A stretch of DNA of 62,785 nucleotides from Peptococcaceae bacterium CEB3 (GCA_001029295.1 LDXJ01000043.1:112-62896), one strand, 5' to 3'; shown: positions 52,547 to 61,265, numbered from the stretch's first letter. Notes: a model not told the origin generated them from the sequence alone. A program made the numbers and translations.

Positions 52547-52750
52547 GTGCTTACAACGTTTGGGTTCCTATCTCCACTGGAAATGGGGGTAATTCTTGTC
52601 CTTGCCCTGATTATTTTTGGCCCGGGAAAGTTACCGGAAGTAGGAAAGTCATTGGGCCGGGGGATCAGTGAATTTAAGTCGGCAGCCAATAATGATGGGA
52701 TATTAGAAAAACCGGAAAGCAAAGAAGAGCAAAATACTAAAGCTCTATAA
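52547..52750 (+). CDS. tatA: Tat translocase subunit TatA
   Basis: 67 residues from a GTG at 52547 after AGGGGTG. One membrane segment followed by the hinge [14 protein letters not shown] and an amphipathic helix with an acidic tail. Forms the pore for folded Tat substrates such as the FeS and catalytic subunits here. No tatC is seen in the window. Confidence 0.93.
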   Translation: MLTTFGFLSPLEMGVILVLALIIFGPGKLPEVGKSLGRGISEFKSAANNDGILEKPESKEEQNTKAL

Positions 52751-52838
52751 ATTCGACCACGGATGGAAAAGCGTTAGTGTCGCGGTATGGGACGAGAAAA
52801 ACTTGCTGGAATTTGGGGAATAGCATAGATGAGGAGAA

Positions 52839-52875
52839 CGACTCCCTACTGTTGCGGTAAGGAGTCGCTCTTTTT
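52839..52875 (+). terminator. terminator of the respiratory operon
   Basis: CGACTCC (52839-52845) pairs with GGAGTCG (52861-52867), followed by CTCTTTTT. Confidence 0.75.
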
Positions 52876-52922
52876 GGACAAAGACCTTGTAAAAAGAATG
52901 CTCCTTGCAGTCGCATTTGGCT

Positions 52923-53007
52923 CCCTGAAAGAATATACGCGGCAAATTGGGGCGGATTTTAAATTCTAAGGCCCCAGTTTTTTGGAGGTCTTACATCAAG
53001 AACATTT
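52923..53007 (+). pseudogene. 85-bp duplicate of an arsR 3' end and terminator
   Basis: Almost identical to 56300-56384 (only a few differing bases). It encodes the last residues L-K-E-Y-T-R-Q-I-G-A-D-F-K-F of the ArsR at 56041, its stop and terminator. The copy breaks inside the palindrome that follows the terminator. It is a recombination remnant and contains no whole gene. It also gives a second terminator (GGGGC/GCCCC, T6) before the convergent cadC gene. Confidence 0.82.
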
Positions 53008-53010
53008 AGA

Positions 53011-53451
53011 TCAACGCTCGTCATTATGGTTAAGTCCCTGACGATAAAGCTCTAAGACATGGGGATCATGCACTGAGTAGTAGACCATTTTCCCCTCCCG
53101 CCGGTATTTGACAAGAGCATGGTTGCGAAGTACCCGCAGCTGGTGCGATGTGGCCGATTGGCTCAAGCCTAATAATTCCGTCAGATCGCAAACGCAGAAC
53201 TCCGATTTTGCCAAAGCATCCATGATTCTGATTCTGGTCGGATCGCCCAGTGTCTTAAATAATTCCGATAAGTTATTTGCTCTGTCGAGAGTAATCAGTT
53301 GGTCAGAATATTTATCGATCAATTCGTGGTGTACACAGATGCACTCACAGATAGGATTCTCTGCAGTTTTTTCCATCTCTGAGTTTTGCGGCACCGGATT
53401 TATTCTTTGTTCAACTTTGGCAGTGTCAGCGTCGGGTTTGTCCAAAATCAT
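53011..53451 (-). CDS. CadC/SmtB-type ArsR metalloregulator (third)
   Basis: 146 residues. The N-terminal C-E-C-I-C-V-H-H and the helix motif F-C-V-C-D-L form the CadC-like thiol site for Cd/Pb/Zn/As, followed by S-Q-S-A-T-S-H-Q-L-R-V-L. ATG 53451 has GGGGTG 10 bases upstream; a shorter start at M-E-K-T-A-E-N is possible. Lies downstream of, and is probably the repressor for, the metal ATPase gene at 53626. Confidence 0.88.
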   Translation of the reverse strand: MILDKPDADTAKVEQRINPVPQNSEMEKTAENPICECICVHHELIDKYSDQLITLDRANNLSELFKTLGDPTRIRIMDALAKSEFCVCDLTELLGLSQSATSHQLRVLRNHALVKYRREGKMVYYSVHDPHVLELYRQGLNHNDER

Positions 53452-53625
53452 CCTAATTTTTCACCCCAACTTTAAGATAGATTTGCCCACTTAAGCATAT
53501 CCATTTTAACATAATAGTTCTCTCAGTGCGACGTATCGCGCGAAGCACACTGTGGACTAACGGGATTCTTGCCGCCTGATAGCCAACTGAACCTTTGGAC
53601 CAGACCCATGTGTATTCAGGAGGGT

Positions 53626-55821
53626 TTAGAGAGTCGGCTCTTGTAGTGCCGACGACGATGAGCTTGTCTGAGGAAATTTTTCCGGGTTATGATACCGCCT
53701 GACCCGAAGGGCATTAAGAATAGCCAGCAAAGCGACTCCCTCGTCGGCAAACACGGCCATCCACATGTTGGCAAGTCCGAAAATCCCCAGGAAAATAACC
53801 ACAAGCTTTACGGCCAAAGCAAAAGCGATATTTTGCCAAATAATCATTTTTGTGTACCGGGCGATGTGGATGGCGTCCACGAGTTTGCCGGGTTGATCGT
53901 CCATGATCACGACATCCGCCGCCTCAATCGCTGCATCCGAACCTAACCCCCCCATAGCTATACCCACATCTGCTTGCGCTAAAACCGGAGCATCATTGAG
54001 CCCATCGCCTACGAACGCGACTTTACCCTGTCGTTTGGACTGACGAAGTGTTTCCAGCCAAGAAACCTTATCTTCCGGCAATAAATCGGCGTGATATTCG
54101 CTCACTGTCAGTTCTTCAGCTACAGCTGCAGCGACGCTTTGGTGATCCCCGGTCAGCACGACCGTCTTCATTCCCATGTGGTTCAAGCGCGCGACCGTTT
54201 CTCGGGAATCTGCTTTTACCCGGTCAGAGATCAGCAATTGTCCCGCGTACTCTTGGTCGACAGAAATGTAAACAACCGTCCCCAGTCCTTGGTCAACAGC
54301 AAGACTCGGGATTTGAATCCCGGCTTGCTCCAATAATTCAGCTTTACCAACCAACACGGTCTTTCCGTTGACAAGAGCGCGAATTCCCCTGCCACTTATT
54401 TCCTCGTAGTTTTGAACTTCTGTCAAATCACGGTCTTGACCATATTTCTCTCGGATTGATTTAGCAATAGGGTGAGGGGAATGGGCTTCGGCATTGGCCG
54501 CGATTTCCAAAAGCTGTTTTTTAGTATAGCCAACGGCCGGGTTGATTTCTACAACTTGGAAAATGCCTTCAGTCAGGGTACCCGTCTTGTCAAAGACCAC
54601 GGTACGAACATCTGTCAACGCCTCTAAATAGTTCGCTCCTTTGACCAGGATTCCCTGCTTTGAAGCTCCCCCGATCCCGGCGAAATAGCCCAAGGGGATG
54701 GAAATCACTAGGGCGCAAGGACAGGAAATGACTAAGACTGTCAGTGCCCGATAGAGCCAATCCTGAAAGTCTCCACCTATCAGGAGCGGCGGCAATAAGG
54801 CAAGTCCCAAAGCCGCGATGACAACGGCAGGTGTATAGTAGCGGGCAAATGTTGTAATGAATTTTTCCGTGGTTGCTTTGTGGGTACCCGCGTTCTCCAC
54901 CAAGTCCAAAATCTTCTGCACGGACGACTGAGCAAACTCTCGCACAACACGAAGCGTTAAGAGACCGGAGGAATTGATCATTCCGGCTAAAACGGTATCC
55001 CCCGCCTGGACTTTCCTCGGCACTGACTCCCCTGTGAGAGCGGATGTATCGACAAATGAACTTCCAGACATAACTTCACCGTCTAGAGGAACCCTTTCAC
55101 CCGGGCGGACCAGAATCTGCTGACCGACTCGCACTTCCTCGGGGTCAACTTTTGTCACATTCAGTTGATGAATCAGATTGGCAAAATCCGGACGAATACT
55201 TACTAAAGTCTGAATGGATCGACGTGAACGGTTGACTGCCCGCTCCTCTAAATATTCACCTACGGAATAGAATAACATGACTGCGACGGCCTCGGGCAAT
55301 TCATGAATAGCAATTGCTCCGACAGTGGCTAGAGACATGAGAAAGTTCTCATCGAACATCTGTCCTCTGGCTATGTTGCGGACGGCCTGCCACAAGACTT
55401 TGTAGCCTACCATAAAATAAGCCGTTAAGTTCAGTAAATACTCAAGAACTTGCCCAGAACTGTTTTTCCAATACGGTGCAAAAGCCAAACCGACCGCAAA
55501 TAACGCACAAGCAGTCATGATTCTGAAGAGTCTCCGGTGCTTCGCCTTTTCCAACGTTGCGGTACGATCTGCAGTGTCCGCGTTTGGCTGTGCTCGGATC
55601 GGAACGAGCTCAACTCCAGGTTCAATTCTTCCCATAATATCCTGAGCCTGCATGACTAGAGAAGGAAGCAAGAAAACAGTCTTGGCCGCATAATTGATCG
55701 TTGTCTCTCCCATTCCTTCCGTTGCACTCAGCACTCTTTCCATCTTCGCGGAACAATTGGCACAGAATTCTCCTTCAATACGATACTTGACGCGTTTCTC
55801 TACAGGATGTTCTTTGGACAT
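53626..55821 (-). CDS. heavy-metal P1B-type ATPase, CadA/ZntA class
   Basis: 731 residues. Exports divalent soft metals (Cd, Zn, Pb) using ATP. N-terminal metal-binding domain with F-C-A-N-C, the membrane C-P-C motif in I-S-C-P-C-A-L-V-I, phosphorylation site D-K-T-G-T-L-T, actuator T-G-E-S and hinge G-D-G-L-N-D-A-P. H-S-P-H-P is the nucleotide-domain mark of P1B pumps. The tail after A-L-R-V-R-R-Y is a Ser-rich extension. The ATG follows GGGAGGG. Confidence 0.94.
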   Translation of the reverse strand: MSKEHPVEKRVKYRIEGEFCANCSAKMERVLSATEGMGETTINYAAKTVFLLPSLVMQAQDIMGRIEPGVELVPIRAQPNADTADRTATLEKAKHRRLFRIMTACALFAVGLAFAPYWKNSSGQVLEYLLNLTAYFMVGYKVLWQAVRNIARGQMFDENFLMSLATVGAIAIHELPEAVAVMLFYSVGEYLEERAVNRSRRSIQTLVSIRPDFANLIHQLNVTKVDPEEVRVGQQILVRPGERVPLDGEVMSGSSFVDTSALTGESVPRKVQAGDTVLAGMINSSGLLTLRVVREFAQSSVQKILDLVENAGTHKATTEKFITTFARYYTPAVVIAALGLALLPPLLIGGDFQDWLYRALTVLVISCPCALVISIPLGYFAGIGGASKQGILVKGANYLEALTDVRTVVFDKTGTLTEGIFQVVEINPAVGYTKKQLLEIAANAEAHSPHPIAKSIREKYGQDRDLTEVQNYEEISGRGIRALVNGKTVLVGKAELLEQAGIQIPSLAVDQGLGTVVYISVDQEYAGQLLISDRVKADSRETVARLNHMGMKTVVLTGDHQSVAAAVAEELTVSEYHADLLPEDKVSWLETLRQSKRQGKVAFVGDGLNDAPVLAQADVGIAMGGLGSDAAIEAADVVIMDDQPGKLVDAIHIARYTKMIIWQNIAFALAVKLVVIFLGIFGLANMWMAVFADEGVALLAILNALRVRRYHNPEKFPQTSSSSSALQEPTL

Positions 55822-56003
55822 CTCTTTCCCTCCCGACGATATACAATACGTATGTTCATGCGTTCATGTTATGATTATAATCGAGTGGTTGGGTTTTAGC
55901 AAGCAAAATCTTATTAATTTAATTCTATAAGGCTGCGGCCTTGCTACTGTTTCAATAGTTTATGTTGCCATGGACGACAAAGGTGGTGCGGGTCATCAAT
56001 CTC
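55822..56003 (-). promoter_or_regulatory. control region of the metal ATPase gene
   Basis: The minus strand holds AT-rich sequence with TATAAT near 55875, a direct repeat ATGAACGCATGAAC and TTGTATATC closer to the start. These fit an ArsR/CadC-regulated promoter, but no unique -35/-10 pair can be assigned. Confidence 0.35.
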
Positions 56004-56031
56004 TTGACTTATCAACATTTCTTGATATAAT
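56004..56031 (+). promoter_or_regulatory. arsR promoter with ATCAA-N6-TTGAT operator
   Basis: -35 TTGACT (56004-56009), 16-base spacer, -10 TATAAT (56026-56031). The spacer and -10 hold a perfect repeat TATCAA-N6-TTGATA (56010-56027). Only 9 bases separate the -10 from the ATG at 56041, so the mRNA is expected to be leaderless. Confidence 0.85.
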
Positions 56032-56040
56032 AGAGATACT

Positions 56041-56346
56041 ATGATTGACGTTGTGAAGATTTCCAAAGCTTTGAGCGACCCAATTCGCTACAAAATACTG
56101 TTGATGCTTGTAGATCATCAGAGCAACGAACTGTTATGTTGCTCACCGGCCCTTGAGGGCGCCTGCAATTGTGAGATTATGGCGGAGTTTGGGATGATTC
56201 AGTCCAGGGTTTCGTACCATATGAAGGAGCTTACCGGAGCAGGACTCGTAACCGAAGAGCCTAGAGGCAAATGGAAATTCTATTCTTTAAACATGGATAC
56301 CCTGAAAGAATATACGCGGCAAATTGGGGCCGATTTTAAATTCTAA
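56041..56346 (+). CDS. arsR: ArsR-family metalloregulator (fourth), head of arsM-arsD-arsA set
   Basis: 101 residues. Winged helix with I-S-K-A-L-S-D-P-I-R-Y-K-I-L and H-M-K-E-L recognition region. Cysteines lie in L-L-C-C-S-P-A-L-E-G-A-C-N-C-E-I-M, a different sensor layout from the C-V-C type of the other three. The ATG has no ribosome site, consistent with a leaderless mRNA. A terminator overlaps its stop, so full operon expression may need readthrough. Confidence 0.88.
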   Translation: MIDVVKISKALSDPIRYKILLMLVDHQSNELLCCSPALEGACNCEIMAEFGMIQSRVSYHMKELTGAGLVTEEPRGKWKFYSLNMDTLKEYTRQIGADFKF

Positions 56347-56360
56347 GGCCCCGGTTTTTT
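56326..56360 (+). terminator. terminator overlapping the arsR stop codon
   Basis: GGGGCC (56326-56331) pairs with GGCCCC (56347-56352), followed by GGTTTTTT. It would uncouple arsR from arsM. Confidence 0.65.
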
Positions 56361-56367
56361 GGGGGTC

Positions 56368-56393
56368 TTACATCAAGAACATTTGATGTAAGA
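56368..56393. promoter_or_regulatory. second ATCAA-N6-TTGAT site, before arsM
   Basis: A perfect 10-bp-arm repeat, CTTACATCAA-N6-TTGATGTAAG. Its core equals the arsR operator at 56011-56026. Probably a second binding site for the same repressor controlling arsM. No clear -35/-10 pair is seen next to it. Confidence 0.6.
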
Positions 56394-56479
56394 AAAGAAT
56401 GGATGAAGGTAGGACAATCGGCAGATCATAGCAGATCATAGTGGCAGATAGGGCTGAAATAAGGGGAGGTAATAAAATA

Positions 56480-57304
56480 ATGTCAAATGTCGAAAATGAT
56501 CACATACGTCAATCGGTACGGAAAAACTATGCTTCCATCGCGCTTCAAGGAAAGGGCAGTTGTTGTTCACCAGGCACCAACTGCTGTGGTAGTGAAGACT
56601 CCGGTCTCATGACGCAAATTTCCCAACAGCTGGGTTATTCCTCCTCAGAACTTGGGGAAGTGCCGGATGGAGCCAATATGGGTTTAGGGTGTGGTAATCC
56701 TCAGGCGATAGCAAACCTGAAACTGGGTGAGGTTGTTCTGGATTTGGGTAGCGGAGGCGGGTTCGATTGTTTTCTGGCCGCTAAACAAGTGGGAACGGCG
56801 GGGCGCGTGATTGGGGTGGATATGACTCCGGAGATGGTGAGTAAGGCCAGAAAAAATGCCGCTGCCACCGATTATCATAATGTTGATTTTCGTTTGAGTG
56901 AAATTGAGAACTTGCCGGTGGCGGATAATTCAGTTGATGTGATCATTTCTAACTGTGTGATCAACTTGTCTCCGGATAAACAAAGGGTATTTGATGAGGC
57001 CTATCGTGTGCTCAAGCCGGGCGGGCGCTTGGCTATTTCTGATGTGGTGGCTTCAGCGCCCCTGCCGGAGGAAATCCGGAAAGACCTGGAGCTCTATGCC
57101 GGCTGCGTGGCGGGCGCCAGCCTTGTGGATGACTTAGAGCAGATGCTGCAAAAATCAGGGTTTAGAAACATCCGCATTCGGCCGAAAAGTGAATCGCGGG
57201 AGTTTATCCGGGAGTGGGCCCCGGACAGGCAGATTGAGGATTTTGTTGTATCTGCGACGATCGAAGCACTTAAGCCCGCCGGCAAAAGCGATCTGCAAGG
57301 TTAG
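56480..57304 (+). CDS. arsM: arsenite S-adenosylmethionine methyltransferase
   Basis: 274 residues from the ATG at 56480 after GGGGAGG; the frame back to 56441 lacks a ribosome site. Methylates As(III). Motif I is V-L-D-L-G-S-G-G-G-F-D. Arsenic-ligand cysteines appear in S-C-C-S-P-G-T-N-C-C near the start, S-N-C-V-I-N-L-S and Y-A-G-C-V-A-G-A. The C-terminus has S-A-T-I-E-A. The small gene at 57305 starts directly after its stop. Confidence 0.94.
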   Translation: MSNVENDHIRQSVRKNYASIALQGKGSCCSPGTNCCGSEDSGLMTQISQQLGYSSSELGEVPDGANMGLGCGNPQAIANLKLGEVVLDLGSGGGFDCFLAAKQVGTAGRVIGVDMTPEMVSKARKNAAATDYHNVDFRLSEIENLPVADNSVDVIISNCVINLSPDKQRVFDEAYRVLKPGGRLAISDVVASAPLPEEIRKDLELYAGCVAGASLVDDLEQMLQKSGFRNIRIRPKSESREFIREWAPDRQIEDFVVSATIEALKPAGKSDLQG

Positions 57305-57502
57305 GTGGAGCTGAGATTTCTGGATATTCTGCAGGATGATTTGGCAGATTATCAGTATGCCCGCCAAAGGCTGGAACGAGGCTGTGTGATGCCGCTGACG
57401 GCGATCAACGGCAAGATGCGCTTCTACGGCCCGGTGGCACCGGCTTTAGTGTATGAACAGGCCAAGAAATCAGCCGATGCCTTCGTGTTTGAAATGAAAT
57501 AA
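57305..57502 (+). CDS. small thioredoxin-like protein between arsM and arsD
   Basis: 65 residues from a GTG right after the arsM stop. The C-terminal half, C-V-M-P-L-T-A-I-N-G-K-M-R-F-Y-G, resembles the cis-Pro end of a thioredoxin fold. It shares P-L-T-A-x-N-G-K with the ArsD that follows. The N-terminal CxxC half of a normal thioredoxin is absent. It has one cysteine (Cys27). No function is known; a helper for arsenic handling is suggested by position. Confidence 0.65.
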   Translation: MELRFLDILQDDLADYQYARQRLERGCVMPLTAINGKMRFYGPVAPALVYEQAKKSADAFVFEMK

Positions 57503-57519
57503 GGAATGGAGTGAAAGAT

Positions 57520-57843
57520 ATGTCACAGATGAGGTTGGAATTTTTTGAAGCTCCCATGTGCTGCTCGACCGGGATATGCGGCCCCAGTGTCGATGAACGT
57601 TTGGTCCGCCTCAACGAGAATATTCAGGTCCTACAGAAGAAATATCCGGCCATCCAGGTTGAACGTTATCAGATCAGCCGGCAGCCCCTGAAGTTCAAGG
57701 ATAATGAAGAAGTGTTTGTCAAGGTCAAGGAGCAGGGACAGAGAATCTTACCGCTGACCGCCTGGAACGGCAAGGTTGTTAAAGAAGGGCAATATCCGGA
57801 GTTAGGGGAATTAGAGCAGATTTGCCAAGGGGGGTCCAACTGA
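57520..57843 (+). CDS. arsD: arsenite metallochaperone ArsD
   Basis: 107 residues, from the ATG at 57520 (GGAG 8 bases upstream). Hands As(III) to ArsA. The Cys12/13/18 triad of known ArsD is recognisable in A-P-M-C-C-S-T-G-I-C-G-P. Thioredoxin fold ending P-L-T-A-W-N-G-K. Overlaps arsA by one base. Confidence 0.93.
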   Translation: MSQMRLEFFEAPMCCSTGICGPSVDERLVRLNENIQVLQKKYPAIQVERYQISRQPLKFKDNEEVFVKVKEQGQRILPLTAWNGKVVKEGQYPELGELEQICQGGSN

Positions 57844-59609
57844 TGCCCAAATATCTTTTCTTTTCCGGCAAAGGGGGAGTGGGCAAGACCTCCATGGCCT
57901 GTACCACGGCGGTTTACTATGCGGATCAGGGGAAAAAGACTTTGATCGTGACCACGGATCCGGCATCGAATTTAGCGGATGTGTTTGAGCAGGAAATTGG
58001 GCACAAGATCACTCCCATTACCGGCATGAGTAACTTGTTTGCCATGGAGATCGACCCGGACCGGGCCACAGAAGAGTACAAGGAACGCTCGCTTGCTCCC
58101 CTGAGGGACTTGTTTGACGCAGACATCCTCAAAGTGGCTGACGAACAATTAAGCGGCCCCTGTACGGTGGAGATGGCATCCTTCGACAAGTTCATTGATC
58201 TTCTGGGTACAGATGATTACGAAGTGATCATTTTTGATACGGCACCGACCGGGCACACCCTCAGGCTTTTGGAACTGCCGGTGGACTGGAGCCGGCATAT
58301 TGAAGCAAGTGCTCAGGGCAGCGGTCAAACCTGCATGGGGCCGGTATCCTTGATTCAGGAGAGCAAACTGAAATATGACGAGGCGATTGCCAAGCTGCGC
58401 GATTCCGGTCAGACTGAGTTTCTCTTTGTGATGCAGCCGGCCCAAGTCTCCTTGACCGAAACTGAGCGTTCCGTGGCCGAATTAGCGGAGATGGGGATCA
58501 AAACCACTACAGTGATTGTTAACGGCCTGATCCCGGAAACTGAGGCGGTCAATCAATATTTTCATGCCCGCTATGAGGCCCAGCAGCACTATCTGGAGCT
58601 GGCACACCAGGCATTTCCAAATGTCGAATTAAAAACGATGGAACTGTTTCCTGCTGAACTGAAAGGGCTGGCGCGTTTTCGGGCCAGCGGCCGCCGTTTG
58701 TTCGGCAGCACAAGTCAAGCCTTCCTGCCGGATCTGTTGTTCCCGGCCCTGGGCAAGCAGAAAATGATTTTTTTTGCCGGCAAAGGTGGGGTGGGCAAGA
58801 CCACGCTGGCTTGTCTGACGGCGGTATATACGGCTGTGATGGGGTATAAGACTCTGTTGTTGACCACCGATCCAGCGGCTCATACCGGACAGATCTTGGA
58901 TGTTCCGGTCACGGATACGATCAGCCAGGTGGAAGGGCTAACCAATCTCTATGCAGTTAAAATCGATCAGAAAACAGTCACCGAGGAATACAAAGAAGCT
59001 ATTCTGAGCGAAGCACGGACCAAATATGAACAAGATACGGTGGCGGCCATGGCGGAAGAACTGGATTCCCCCTGCACGGAGGAAATGGCCGCCTTTCAGA
59101 AGTTCATCGACCATACTCTGAACTCAGAGTTTGACATTACGGTCTTTGATACCGCCCCGACCGGACACACCTTGCGCCTGTTGGAACTGCCCATGGATTG
59201 GAGCAGCCAGATAGAATTCAAGGCGGGAGCCGGGACGGGTGTGAGTGCAGGGGAACGGGCCCAACAAGCGCGATTTCAGGCGGCGATTGAGCGTTTGCGG
59301 GATCCTGAGCTTACCACTTTTGCTTTTGTCATGTATCCGGAGAAAACTCCGATCATTGAAGCATACCGGGCCGGTCAGGAACTGGCCGGGATTGGGATCA
59401 AGACGAATCTGGCCGTAGCCAATCAGCTGATCCCGGCTGAAGCAGCGACCACACCCTTTTTCCGCAGCCGGCGGGAGATGCAATTAGGGTATCTGGAAGA
59501 GATCAGGGAGCGTTTTCCCCAAGCCTATCTGCTGGAAATGCCATTGGCCGTGAAGGATGTCCAGGGACGGCATTTTTTATGGGAAATGGCCCGGCAAGTT
59601 TTGGGATAA
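57843..59609 (+). CDS. arsA: arsenite-stimulated ATPase ArsA (two-domain)
   Basis: 588 residues from the ATG at 57843, overlapping the arsD stop. Two homologous nucleotide-binding halves: G-K-G-G-V-G-K-T-S near residue 10 and G-K-G-G-V-G-K-T-T near 314. Each has the D-T-A-P-T-G-H-T-L-R-L-L signature and a G-P-C-T/S-P-C-T-E-E-M cysteine site for As(III). Normally drives ArsB; here the exporter nearby is Acr3, a pairing known in several anaerobes. Confidence 0.95.
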   Translation: MPKYLFFSGKGGVGKTSMACTTAVYYADQGKKTLIVTTDPASNLADVFEQEIGHKITPITGMSNLFAMEIDPDRATEEYKERSLAPLRDLFDADILKVADEQLSGPCTVEMASFDKFIDLLGTDDYEVIIFDTAPTGHTLRLLELPVDWSRHIEASAQGSGQTCMGPVSLIQESKLKYDEAIAKLRDSGQTEFLFVMQPAQVSLTETERSVAELAEMGIKTTTVIVNGLIPETEAVNQYFHARYEAQQHYLELAHQAFPNVELKTMELFPAELKGLARFRASGRRLFGSTSQAFLPDLLFPALGKQKMIFFAGKGGVGKTTLACLTAVYTAVMGYKTLLLTTDPAAHTGQILDVPVTDTISQVEGLTNLYAVKIDQKTVTEEYKEAILSEARTKYEQDTVAAMAEELDSPCTEEMAAFQKFIDHTLNSEFDITVFDTAPTGHTLRLLELPMDWSSQIEFKAGAGTGVSAGERAQQARFQAAIERLRDPELTTFAFVMYPEKTPIIEAYRAGQELAGIGIKTNLAVANQLIPAEAATTPFFRSRREMQLGYLEEIRERFPQAYLLEMPLAVKDVQGRHFLWEMARQVLG

Positions 59610-59645
59610 TGGTCGAGAAAACATTTCCTCAGTGTTCAAAGGTCC

Positions 59646-59673
59646 TTGACACAAATACAACAATCAGTATAAT
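59646..59673 (+). promoter_or_regulatory. consensus promoter before the HesB-like gene and acr3
   Basis: -35 TTGACA (59646-59651), 16-base spacer, -10 TATAAT (59668-59673), both perfect. A leader of about 155 bases follows, with no gene in it. Confidence 0.85.
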
Positions 59674-59836
59674 AAATAGATAAGGATATGATTATGAGTA
59701 CCATTGGCGGAAAAGGATGGTCAGAGACCCCGTTCTTTGGGGGGGATGCGGGATCTGGGCGAGCAAGTTTTGGGATGTGCGGTTCACCAGGGTGTTTACG
59801 CCGGCATGCGGAAGAAGCGGAGGAGGTGAGAACTGG

Positions 59837-60130
59837 ATGAACATCCACATCACCCCGCAGGCGGCGGCTGTCATCCGCCGCCAGGGAGGGCAGGTGATCC
59901 TATTCGAAGGCCGGCTCACCGGGTGCATTGCCGGGAATATCCCGGCCCCGATGATGGAAGTGGGCAGACCGAGGCAGACTCCGGATCATTATGTTCTGAT
60001 GAAAGAAGAGGGTGTAGAGGTTTATCTGGACAAGGCCCTGCTCTCATATCCTGGGACGGCAGAATTCAGTGTGGTTCCGCATCGATGGAACAAGGAGAGT
60101 TTGTCCCTTAATTGGAAAACTGAAGTTTAG
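59837..60130 (+). CDS. HesB-like small protein (CC/Se-motif type)
   Basis: 97 residues from the ATG at 59837 after GGAGGAGGTGAG; the longer frame from 59717 is not supported. The opening I-H-I-T-P-Q-A-A-A-V-I and G-Q-V-I-L-F are HesB/IscA-like. The usual CC or C-Sec pair is reduced to one cysteine in L-T-G-C-I-A-G. Followed by V-E-V-Y-L-D-K-A-L-L. Function unknown; Fe-S or metalloid binding is possible. Co-transcribed with acr3. Confidence 0.7.
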   Translation: MNIHITPQAAAVIRRQGGQVILFEGRLTGCIAGNIPAPMMEVGRPRQTPDHYVLMKEEGVEVYLDKALLSYPGTAEFSVVPHRWNKESLSLNWKTEV

Positions 60131-60179
60131 ATGTGTTCGGTTTTAAGGAAATCATAATTTATTGAGGGGGGAAAGAGAA

Positions 60180-61265
60180 ATGAATACTGAATTACCAGCA
60201 AGCCGGAAATTGTCGATGTTGGACCGTTTTTTGACCTTGTGGATTTTCTTGGCTATGGCGGTCGGGATCGGAGCCGGCTTTATGATTCCGGGGATGGCCA
60301 GTTGGCTCAATAGTTTTCAAAGCGGCACGACCAATATTCCCTTGGCCATTGGACTGATTATCATGATGTATCCACCCCTGGCTAAGGTAAAATATGAGGA
60401 AATAGGCAAGGTCTTTAGAAACGGAAGAGTCATGGCCATATCTTTGATCCAAAATTGGATCATCGGTCCGCTGCTCATGTTTGTTTTAGCGGTGATATTT
60501 TTGCATGGGTACCCGGAGTACATGGCCGGTTTGATCATGATCGGTCTGGCCCGCTGCATCGCCATGGTCATCGTCTGGAACAGTCTGGCGAAAGGGGATC
60601 CCGAGTACGCGGCCGCTTTGGTCGCGCTCAATTCCATCTTCCAGGTGATCTTCTACTCATTCTATGCTTATGTCTTTATCTCCGTTTTGCCGCATTGGCT
60701 GGGGTTGACGGCGGACACGGTCAAGCTGAACCTTAGCATATGGGAGATTGCTCAAAGTGTGCTGATTTATCTGGGCATTCCTTTCCTAGGCGGCCTGCTC
60801 ACCAGGCTTATCCTCGTACCGGTCAAAGGGAAGGAATGGTATGAAACAAAATTCGTTCCGAAAATCAGTCCTTTGGCTTTAATCGCCCTGCTTTTTACCA
60901 TCATTCTCATGTTCTCACTTAAAGGCAAATACATTGTATCCCTGCCCATGGATGTCGTGCGCATCGCCATTCCCCTGGTGATCTATTTTGCCGCGATGTT
61001 TACGCTCTCCTTCTTTATGGGTTGGCGGCAGGGTGTTCCTTACTCTCAGACGGTGACACTCGCCTTCACGGCGGCCAGCAACAACTTTGAGCTGGCCATT
61101 GCCGTCGCGGTGGCCGTGTTTGGGATCAATTCCGGTGAGGCCTTTGCGGCGGTCATCGGACCGTTGATTGAAGTGCCGGTGATGATCGGACTGGTGAACT
61201 TTGCCTTGTCTTGGGGAAGAAAGTATTTTAACCCGGATGGAAGTTCCACGCGGGTAAGGGTCTGA
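60180..61265 (+). CDS. acr3: arsenite efflux transporter Acr3
   Basis: 361 residues, ten membrane segments, from the ATG at 60180 (GAGGGGGG 8 bases upstream). The conserved essential cysteine is in [19 protein letters not shown] and [12 protein letters not shown] are family hallmarks. Exports As(III) driven by the proton gradient, perhaps helped by the ArsA upstream. Confidence 0.95.
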   Translation: MNTELPASRKLSMLDRFLTLWIFLAMAVGIGAGFMIPGMASWLNSFQSGTTNIPLAIGLIIMMYPPLAKVKYEEIGKVFRNGRVMAISLIQNWIIGPLLMFVLAVIFLHGYPEYMAGLIMIGLARCIAMVIVWNSLAKGDPEYAAALVALNSIFQVIFYSFYAYVFISVLPHWLGLTADTVKLNLSIWEIAQSVLIYLGIPFLGGLLTRLILVPVKGKEWYETKFVPKISPLALIALLFTIILMFSLKGKYIVSLPMDVVRIAIPLVIYFAAMFTLSFFMGWRQGVPYSQTVTLAFTAASNNFELAIAVAVAVFGINSGEAFAAVIGPLIEVPVMIGLVNFALSWGRKYFNPDGSSTRVRV

